Positions 8,954 through 18,292 of a stretch of 64,000 nucleotides of DNA are shown here, in pieces. This DNA comes from Microglena sp. YARC (Eukaryota; Chlorophyta; Chlorophyceae; Chlamydomonadales; Chlamydomonadaceae): positions 76,513,117 through 76,577,116 of the forward strand of contig CM039463.1 of the NCBI GenBank assembly GCA_022414725.1, written 5' to 3'. Both the position numbers and the translations under genes were made by a program. Numbering within the stretch: the first letter of the stretch is position 1; each line of letters starts with the position of its first letter. The notes beneath the pieces are model-generated. The model searched no databases. It saw nothing but the letters and a program-made list of their open reading frames with translations, and was not told the DNA's origin.

Positions 8954-9189
8954 AGTCTACAATCTACATTACCAAGATGTGATGCGTGTACAAAGAGTGA
9001 TTATAATGTTGTTGGCGCTGCCGAAGATGGCGAGGAGCTGTAGAGCTGGGGCCATGCAACCGAGTTTCAGTTTAAGCATTTGGCAGAAGGCTGAGTAGCC
9101 TTACGGCTGGAGCCATGTGAATGAGTCCAAGCCGTAGGCATCAGGATTGTCCAGGACGCTGCGTTCTCCGTTGCAGAAATGTGGAAGGG

Positions 9190-9360
9190 TCCGTTGCGTC
9201 ACAGGCGCAGCTTCAGTGGTTTGGTTGCGTCGCATGACGCAGGCTATGGGTCAGTTGCGGGCTGGTTGCGTCTCAGGACGCAGGCTGTATAACTGGTTGT
9301 GTATCAGGACGCAGGCTGTAAAATGTGTTGCGTCTCAGGACGCAGAGCTAAGGGTCCTCC
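9190..9360. repeat. Tandem GCGTC...GACGC hairpin units, about 5 copies
   Basis: GTTGCGTCTCAGGACGCAGG-like units recur every 35-45 bp; each can fold because GCGTC pairs with GACGC. No coding sense. Confidence 0.65.
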
Positions 9361-9394
9361 TGAACAACCCTGGTTGGCATCAGGCATCAGTTGG

Positions 9395-9720
9395 ATTGGA
9401 TTGGATTGTTACATGGTTTTTCAGCCAGCTCTGGGCTGCTCAGCGTGGTCCAATTTCAAGTCCCCCACCCCACCCCCCACCCACCCCCTGCCATAACCAC
9501 AGAAAGCAGGGAGCAACCTAAGCGGATACACAGTTTGAAGATTTGTCCAGGTCAAGGCATCAGTACGTCCATACCTCGGGTGACATGCCTATTTTTATTG
9601 TTGAAGTTGAATTGTTGCATGTTTTTCAGCAAACTCTGGGCTGCTTACCGTCTTCCAATGCAACCCCCGTGCAATACCCAAGGATACCAGAGATCACACT
9701 GAGCCGATTTTGTTTTTTTG
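9395..9720. repeat. Dispersed repeat R3, two local copies
   Basis: CTCTGGGCTGCT...GTCTTCCAATG...ACCAGAGATC-like sequence occurs near 9420-9520 and 9625-9700, and again at 34370-34460 and 27785-27880 (CGATACCATGGAAACCAGGG). It appears to be an interspersed element with a tRNA-like segment (GCAGATTCGAACC). Confidence 0.5.
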
Positions 9721-9809
9721 TTTAATTCAACTACGCATGCAAGTTGTAGCAAATCCAGAGGGCACGCCATGGGCAAAAGGCTGGAGTAAACCTTAGGCTG
9801 GAACCGAAG

Positions 9810-9925
9810 TAATGATAACGCCTGGTTGGGTGAGATATTAAGGGAGATTAAACTGTCTAATAATGTTGGACGGTGAGTCACCATCTTTGTTCGAGGAGTT
9901 CTGACATCGAGCCATTCGTCGAAAC
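9810..9925 (-). mobile_element. tRNA-derived SINE, copy F, internally deleted
   Basis: It has the family 3' end and the start of the tRNA head (GAGCCATTCGTCGAAAC on plus), but most of the body and the B box are gone. From 9960 to 10400 I see only a (GA)n run at 10151-10172 and no recognisable gene. Confidence 0.6.
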
Positions 9926-10404
9926 GGGGATAAGGCTGGAACCATGTAACAGTTTAATCCGTTGGCATCAGGCATCATAGGTCCTAGGGTGGCCCCATTT
10001 CACCATTTGTGTTATTGTGTTGTTCAACTACGGTACACTTTAGGGATGGAGAAGCTCGTGCCACACACACTCACCCTATATTTCCAACAGGCGAACAAGC
10101 CCAAGCAGTATATACCGCTTGGAGGTAGGAAGTAGGAACCGTTTTGGGAGAGAGAGAGAGAGAGAGAGAGAGAGGGGAACCCGATCCCCCACCTCTTCCT
10201 ATAACTTTAAACGTCCCGGTAGAGGTGATCTAGAAAAGCTGGTGACTGACCATCCGATATGAATAGTAGTGATTTTGGCACTACACTTTCGAGGTATACG
10301 ACGAGGTTCCTTCAACCTTCAAAACGTACTAAAGCAAGCTACCACCGTTATACGGTACTCAAGAAAAAGGTGCGCCCACCCTCCTCTCCAATCACCGCCC
10401 TTTT

Positions 10405-10690
10405 GGCCTCCATAACACCACTGACATCCCCGAGAATACTAATCTCAGTGCATGCAAAAAGCATGCTGCCCTATTGGCCTCCATAACACCCCTGACATCC
10501 CCGAGAATACTAATCTCAGTGCATGCAAAAAGCAGGCCGCCCTATTAGCCTCAATAACACCACTGACATCCCCGAGAATACTAATCTCAGTGCATGCAAA
10601 AAGCATGCCGCCCTATTGGCCTGCATAACACCACTGACATCCCCAAGAATGCTAAATTTAGTACATGCAACAAGCACGCGGCTCTGCCCA
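10405..10690. repeat. About 74-bp tandem repeat, four copies
   Basis: Units contain CTGACATCCCCGAGAATACT, then AATCTCAGTGCATGCAAAAA and GCATGCCGCCCTATTGGCCT. They resemble the echo arrays in layout, but I could not link them to an exon. Confidence 0.75.
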
Positions 10691-10824
10691 CAGCTGCACG
10701 CAAAGCATGCGGTAAAATTCTGGGTGCTTGCTAAGAGTACTGATCAGAGAGTAGAAGGGGGGCATGCCATAGCAAACAATCACGTGCGAGGCTGCGGGAG
10801 ACTAGTTTTTTTTTTTTTTTTTTA

Positions 10825-10905
10825 GTTTGTAAAGGACTTTCACCCCAGGAGGTCGGTCTCCCGACAAAAAACAGCGACCCGGAGGATTCAGTTCGAATGG
10901 CGACA
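10825..10905 (+). repeat. Dispersed repeat R2, copy 2
   Basis: CACCCCAGGAGGTCGGTCTC, GCGACCCGGAGGATTCAGTT and CGAATGG, following a T-run at 10806-10823. From 10905 to 12115 I see AT-rich sequence, G- and C-runs (10990-11010, 11859-11882) and short uninformative ORFs, but no supported gene. Confidence 0.55.
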
Positions 10906-12117
10906 TTACTTTAAACACAATTTAAATTAAATTAAAAATGCATTCAATCTCGCATTCAATCAATTAAAATTAAATTGGGGACACGTGTTGGGGGGGGGGG
11001 GGGGAGGGGGGGAGCGCTCGCTGATCGAAAAACCAGAAGCCTTGTTATTTTTAAAGCTCTGGCGACTATGAGAAAGGTTCACAGCCTGTGCACAAGGCAT
11101 GACAGGTCACTCGCCAGCATCGCTGACAGGTCACTCGCCCCGATTCGAGTTTCGAGCAGGGCATAAATATAGCATCAGAATCAGAACTAGATCCAGGGCG
11201 CAGAACGAGAGCGCAGTTGCATCATGCATCTCAAAGGCTCGCGAATCGGCTGCTGCCCGTCCCGCTGAGAAATCAGCCAGCCTGGATGGCTTTCAATCCT
11301 GGCATCCTGGCAGGGTCTACTATACTGTATTCAAGTGCTCACCTTTTTGGCTTCGGCTGTCTGAACCATGCTCCGGGGGCGTCGATTGGCTTTATACTCG
11401 ACATGGAAGAGGAGCCAGGCACTCAAGTGGATGGGCTGGTGCCGTGGGGGATAGATTTGGAATACTCTAGACTGGCCGCATATGTCGTAGAGGCCGTGGT
11501 AGTTAGCTGGCAAGAAAGAAAGACAGAAGTATAACAACGCTGTATAGAGTGATCTTCCAACCGTCCTTCTGACACGGTTAACTACTAGAACAATACGGAG
11601 GAGCAGGTGGAGAACGTTGGACGAGAGACCTAGTCGCGCAGATAAGCACAGATTATCGGCATAACTTGTCATCGTACATCTTATTATTTAAAGTAGAGCG
11701 GCCGTGATATGGTTTAGCCCTTTTGGCCCAGGCAGTTAGGCTTTTGGTTTCAGTGGTTTCGGATCTCGATTTTTCGTGAGCTGTCGCTGACGTGGCCACG
11801 GGGGTGGTCCGCCCGTCGGTACGACGGGCTCAGATGCTAGTTGTTATTAAATCTACAGCCCCCCCCCCCCCCCCCCCCCCCCAGGTGCTTGATCTAGAAG
11901 CGTGTCCAATGCAAGGAAGCAAGGAAGGGTGGCGTCATAAACGAGAAGTAAGATCCAGTCTCGCTCGACTTAGGTTAACAAGTGGACACATCTGTATTTT
12001 TGAGTTTTTCCTCGTTGCGCGAAATTTGTCGTTGCGTAGCCCTTCATGCTGACAGGCGCTTTCGCTCTGTCGAGCTGGCACTTCGTCCACATGCAAGGGT
12101 ATAGGCACGTGGGTGCC

Positions 12118-12175
12118 GGGGGTTTGGCATTGGTTTGGCATTGGTTTGGCATTGGTTTGGCATTGGTTTGGCATG
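12118..12175. repeat. (GGTTTGGCATT)n, 11-bp unit, five copies
   Basis: Perfect short tandem repeat about 130 bp upstream of the glycosyltransferase ATG, so it may lie in its promoter or 5' leader. Confidence 0.85.
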
Positions 12176-12300
12176 AAAAAGAAACACGCCCGAAGGGCCT
12201 GGTCAAACTCTTCGAAGTAAATGATTGAAACCTTCATACGCATCAGATTTGTTCACGCTTCCCGGCGTTCTTCCTTTCTTTCCTCTGGCTTTCTCACACC

Positions 12301-12426
12301 ATGGTGCGCTCCTTTTCAAGGTCCTTTTCACTGTCCATCAAGCTGCTGCTACTTCTCTTCGCGGCCAGTCACCTTGTGGCTATTTCTCGGGCAGCCTCGT
12401 CCCGTCAGGCGGTCGATCTATCTCAG
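12301..12426 (+). CDS. GT31-like gene, exon 1 (start, signal anchor)
   Basis: ATG in CACACCATGG, 42 codons, donor CAG|GTTGGT. It begins MVRSFSRSFS and continues into a Leu-rich membrane segment. It is linked to the downstream exons by phase (0) and by the expected type II topology, not by transcript evidence. Confidence 0.65.
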
Positions 12427-15400
12427 GTTGGTGCTTCCATGGTGCATCGATGCGTCTGACTACTGAAGTGAGATCGATACGCATGTGATGCATTCCTTGT
12501 TGAAGTAAGAAGCTCCCCACGATACAATACCCAGGAACTCCCTTACTTTGTGCAAGCATGCAAGTAGTTTTGGACTACACTTGTCACTATCCCCATCATG
12601 ATCCCCATCATGATCCTCCACCTTCTTGCGTAGCGGGAGAGCAAGGTCAAGAACAGTGAAGACGAGCGCAGTGCTGGTAAGCAGACTTGCGGGGTTGTTG
12701 TTCCAGGGGCTGCTGGCTGTTGTAGTAGTGAACCATGTAGGAATCTTGATGATTTTCGGTGCGAGGGGTTCAGTGGAGGATTCCTGGAACACGTTTCTTT
12801 TTACGTTATGAAAATAATTTCCCAGGAGGTGGGTCTCCAGACGCTAACACGCGGCACCGAGAACTCAGTTCGAATGGTGTTGCAACTCCTACACAAGATT
12901 AGGCGCACAGCAGTGTGCATTTCGGGCCAACATATACAAAATGTTGCATTTTCCTGTCTGCAACCCAAAACCAGACATTTCAAATTTCTCACGTGCATTG
13001 GAAATGTTGGCAACCTTCTTTTTGTATTCCCCCCCCCCCCCCCCCACCCCCCCTCCCCTCTCCCCCCTCCCTCCTCCCCCTCCCCCTTCCCCTCCCCCTT
13101 GGCAACAAGGGCGTGATGACTGCCCTTGGGGATGGGGATCCCCGCTGCCACTAGTTTTTTTGTAACCACAAGCTTCTGTGGTGGCAGATCTCGTGGACTT
13201 TGAGTTCCGACTCTTGACTAGGGGGGGTGCGGTATGTCTAACCTTGTTGCTGCCTTCGCGGCTGTTCTTCCGGAATGTGCGTCTCGTTGACCATGCTTTG
13301 GTACACAGTTACGCCGTTGCCTCATCGATTGGGATTGTGCACCCTCAGGCGGTGATTGCCTTATCCTTCAAGGTGACTGGACTTTCGAATCCAAACGACA
13401 GCTGGTTAGGGGCGCAGTTTGCCAGGGGGTGTTACAGCGGCGCAGTGCCATGGTGGACACAGATTAAATGATCACATCACTTACATCCATGTTTAATGCG
13501 CAGGCAGTGAGGGAGGGAGGGAGGGGGTGTTGCAGCAACCCAGTGCCATGGTGTATACAGACGAAACGATCACATCACTAACGTCCATGTATAATGTGCA
13601 GGCAGTGAGGGAGGGAGGGATGGAGGGGGTGTTGCAGCGACGCAGTGGCATGGTGTATACAGATGAAACAATCACATCACTTACGTCCATGTTTAATTTG
13701 CAGGCAGTGAGGGAGGGAGGGTGGGGGTGTTGCAGCGACGCAGTGGCATGGTGTATACAGATGAAACGATCACATCACTTACGTCCATGTTTAATGTGCT
13801 GGCAGTGAGGCAGAGAGGGAGGGGGTGTTGCAGCGACGCAGTGCTATGGTGTACACAGATGAGATGATTGCAAACCTGAAGCTTGAAACTGAGAAGGCAA
13901 TTGACTCCTCCCCTCAGAAGGTATGCAACCAAGTTTCAAGTAGAGTAGTGCTGTGTACGTACCAATGGAGAGGGTCCCACGCACTCCAAAGACCCAAGGC
14001 GCAGTCTTTGTAGAATTCTAGGGTCCAAGAATTTGGTGGAGGTCGCGGTGATGGTGTGGTGTGTAGTGAGCTGTGGTGCAGTGTATGTACCTTCATTTTA
14101 TAGTCTAATTTAGGCCACATACCTGTATGTGTAGTTATGAGCAGGTAAGCAGCGTACCTTCATGTACCTTTATCGTATAGTCTAATTTAGGCAACATACC
14201 TGTATGTGTAGTTATGAGCAGGTAAGCAGCGTACCTTCATGTACCTTTATTGTATAGTCTAATTTAGGCAACATACCTTTATGTGTTGTTATGAGCAGGT
14301 AAGCAGCGTACCTTCATTGTATAGTATAATTTAGGCCACATACCCCCATGTGTAGTTATGAGCTGGTATGCAGTGTACCTTTATGTGCCTTCATTGTATA
14401 TTCTAATTTAGGCAACATACCCGTATGTGTAGTTTTGAGCAGGTAGGCAGCATACTGAATCTTTATTTATAGTATAATTTAGGCCACATACCTGTATGTA
14501 CCTTCATGTACCTTCATTGTACAGTATAATTTAGGCCACATACCTGTATGTGTAGTAATGAGCAGGTAGGCAGCGTACCTTTGTGTACCTTCATTGCATA
14601 GTCTAATTTAGGCCACATACCTTTATGTGTAGTCATGAGCAGGTAAGCAGCGTACTTTAATGTACAACCTATCTAAATGTAAATTTTAATGATGACCAAA
14701 AAGTTAATATTAGGCCCAAGCCACCCTATACTAGGCCCAAGCCTGGTGCCGCTGGTTTGTGTGGTTTGTGGTCAGATCCACCTCCAGGGGTGAAAGTCCT
14801 TTCATACCAGATAAAAAATCCATCTGTTTAGGTGGCTGATTGCATAAATCCATTCCACTCAATTGCATTGGACTCAATTCCATTCCACTAAATTCCATTT
14901 CTCTCCATTCCAGACCATCTGTATAAATGGCTGATTGCATGAATCCATTCCACTCCATTCCACTCCATTCCACTAAATTCCATTCCACTCCATTCCATTT
15001 CATCTGTATAGGTGGCTGATTGTATAAATCCATTCCACTCAATTCCATTCCACTTAATTCCATTCCACTTAATTCCATTCAATCTGTATAGGTGGCTGAT
15101 TGTATTAATCCATTCCACTCAATTCCATTCCATTCCATTCCACTCCACTCTGCCTGCCCAGGTGGCTCATGGCATGGGTCCATTCCACTCAATTCCATCT
15201 GTCCAGGTGGCTGATGGCATGAATTCATTCCATTCCATTCCACTCCATTCCATCTGTATAGGTGGCTCATCGCATGGGTCTCAATGCATCCCAATGGCAC
15301 TGTGACTGGTCAGCACTAATGAGATCACTCCATTCCATCTGTCTAGATGGCTTATCGCATGAATCCATTCCACTCCACTCCATCTGTCTAGATGACTTAT

Positions 15401-18259
15401 TGCATGGGTCCATTCCACTCCATTCCATCTGTCTAGATGGCTGATTGCATGGATCCATTCCACTCAATTCCACTCCACTCTGCCTGCCCAGGTGGCTCAT
15501 CGCATGGGTCTCAATGCAACCCAATTGGATCTGTCTAGTTGGCTGATGGTATGAATGAATTCCATTCCATTCCATTCCTCTCCATTCCATCTGTATAGGT
15601 CGCTCATCGCATGGGTCTTAATGCATCCCAATCACAATAGGACTGGTCAGCACTTATGAGACCACTCCACTCCATATGTATAGGTGGCTCATCGCATGGG
15701 TCCATTCCTCTCAATCCCACTTCACTTCATTCCATTCTATTCCACTTTACTCCACTCCACTCCGTTCCATCTGTATAGGTGGCTGATTGCATAAATCCAT
15801 TCCACTCAATCGTAGTCAACAAAATTCCATTCCACTCCATTCCATTCCATCTGTATAGGTGGCTGATTGAATGAATCCATTCCACTACATTCCATTCAAC
15901 CCCACTCCATTCTATTCCAAACTATAATTGGCTGATTGCATTAATCCATTCCACTCAATTCCATTCCATTCCATCTGTATAAGTGGCTGATTGCATGAAT
16001 CCATTCCACTCCATTCCACTTCACTCCATTCCATTCCACTCCGCTCCACTTCATTCCACTCTATTCCATCAGTACAGGTGGCTGATGGTAAGAATACATT
16101 CCACTCAATTGCAAAACACTAAATTCCATTCCACTCCATTGCATCCCATCTGCACTGATTGAATGAATCCATTATACTCCATTCCACTCTGCCTGCCCAG
16201 GTGGCTTATCGCATGGGTCCATTCCACTCAATTCCATCTGTCCAGGTGGCTGATGGCATGAATGCATTCCATTCCATTCCATCTGTATAGGTGGCTGATT
16301 GAATGAATCCATTATACTCCATTCCACTCTGCCTGCCCAGGTGGCTTATCGCATGGGTCCATTCCACTCAATTCCATCTGTCCAGGTGGCTGATGGCATG
16401 AATGCATTCCATTCCATTCCATTCCATCTGTATAGGTGGCTGATTGAATGAATCCATTATACTCCATTCCACTCTGCCTGCCTAGGTGGCTTATCGCATG
16501 GGTCCATTCCACTCAATTCCATCTGTCCAGGTGGCTGATGGCATGAATGCATTCCATTCCATTCCATTCCATCTGTATGGGTGGCTTATCGCATGAATTC
16601 ATTCCATTCCATACCACTCCATTCCATCTGTATAGGTTGCTCATCGCATGGGTCTCAACGCATCCCAATGGCACTGGAACTGCTCCCAGCGTGGAGACCC
16701 CTGGAAGATCAAGGGCGGCAAGCTCGGCCTTATCTTCGTGTACACTCGCGTGCAAACCGTTATCCGACGTGGCATCCTCCGCTTAGCCTACTCCCAATAC
16801 AACCTTGACTTCGACGTCGTCTTCGCCGTGGGCTTCCCAGAAAACTCGGGGTACATGGTGGAGCGCACTTGCCAGGAGCAAGAAATGGAAGGAGACCTCA
16901 TCCTGGTGAACTGTAAAGAGAGTCACAACGAAGGGAAGATATACCACACTATTGTCCATCTAGCGGTGCTGCTGAACAGCGTGTGGAAGGGCGGTTACAA
17001 GCAGATCATCAAATTGGACGATGATACATATGCCCACCTGCCAAACTTGGCTACATATCTGAATAAGGTGAAGAGGCAGGGGTTATTATTCTTACTTGTT
17101 TGTGTCTCCATTCTTACTTGTTTGTGTCTTCATTCTTACTTGTTTGCCTATGCTCAACGGCGTGTGGGAGGGCGGTTACAAGCAGATCATCAAATTGGAC
17201 GATGATACATACGCCCACCTGCCAAACTTGGCTACATACCTGACTAAGGTGAAGACAGGGGTCTTTATTCTTACTTGTCTCTGTCTCCATTCTAACTTGT
17301 TTGCCTGTGCTCAACAGCGTGTGGAAGGGCGGTTACAAGCAGATCATCAAGTTGGACGATGATACATACGCCCACCTGCCAAACTTGGCTACATACCTGA
17401 CTGAAGAGACAAGGTTCTTCATTCTTCCTTGTCTCTGTCTCCATTCTTACTTGTTTGCCTGTGCTCAACAGCGTGTAGAAGCGTGATCACAAGCAGATCG
17501 TCAAATTGGACGATGATACATACGTCCACCTGCCCAACTTGAATAGATACCTAGCAGAGGTGAAGAGGCAGGGGTCTTCATTCTTACTGGTTTGTGTCTT
17601 CATTCCTACTGCTTTGTGTCTTCATTCTTACTGGTTTGTGTCTTCATTCATTCTTACTGCTTTGTGTCTTCATTCATTCTTACTGCTTTGTGTCTTCATT
17701 CTTACTGCCTTGTGTCTTCATTCTTACTGCTATGTGTCTTCATTCATTCTTACTGGTTTGTGTCTTCATTCATTCTTACTGGTTTGTGTCTTCATTCTTA
17801 CTGCTTTGTGTCTTCATTCATTCTTACTGCTTTGTGTCTTCATTCTTACTGCTTTGTGTCTTCATTCATTCTTACTGCTTTGTGTCTTCATTCTTACTGC
17901 TTTGTGTCTTCATTCTTACTGGTTTGTGTCTTCATTCTTACTGGTTTGGGTCTTCATTCTTACTGGTTTTGGTCTCCATTCATTCTTACTTCTTTGGGTC
18001 TCCATCCATTCTTACTTTTTTGTGTCTTCATTCTTACTGGTTTGTGTCTTCAATCTTACTTGTTTGGGTCTTCTTTTCTACTTATTTGTCACTCCATTTG
18101 TGCTCTTTTGCCCGTGCTCAATGGCTTGTGGAAGGGCGTTTAAAAGGGCATCATCAAGTTGGATGATGATTCATACACCCACCTGCCAAACCTTTAGACG
18201 TACCTGATTGAAGAGTGTATGTATGTGTGTACTAGTAGGGTAGCCCATGTGGCCTTTCA

Positions 18260-18292
<33 letters not shown>

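Larger units (their letters stand above)
8300..9035 (+). repeat. Echoes of the last FN3-gene exon, each split by a SINE
   Basis: Decayed copies of GAAGGCCATCTACGATGAT...TGGAGT lie at about 8308-8345 and 8492-8532. Copies of GCCTACATGACCAAGATGTG lie at about 8455-8476, 8690-8710 and 8962-8984. SINE sequence sits in between at 8348-8445, 8548-8690 and 8757-8953, always between the WSE and YMTKM parts. A downstream piece, ATGTTGTTGGCGCTGCCGAA, also occurs twice (8731-8751, 9007-9027), showing that whole units were tandemly copied. Confidence 0.7.

Noticed and set aside
11217..11534. 105-codon plus-strand frame between the FN3 and GT31-like genes
   Set aside because: Open but without recognisable motifs or convincing splice or start context; left uncalled.
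14731..16512. Frames such as MELSGMELSGMEL and MEWNGMEW
   Set aside because: Translations of the CATTCC-rich satellite on the minus strand.
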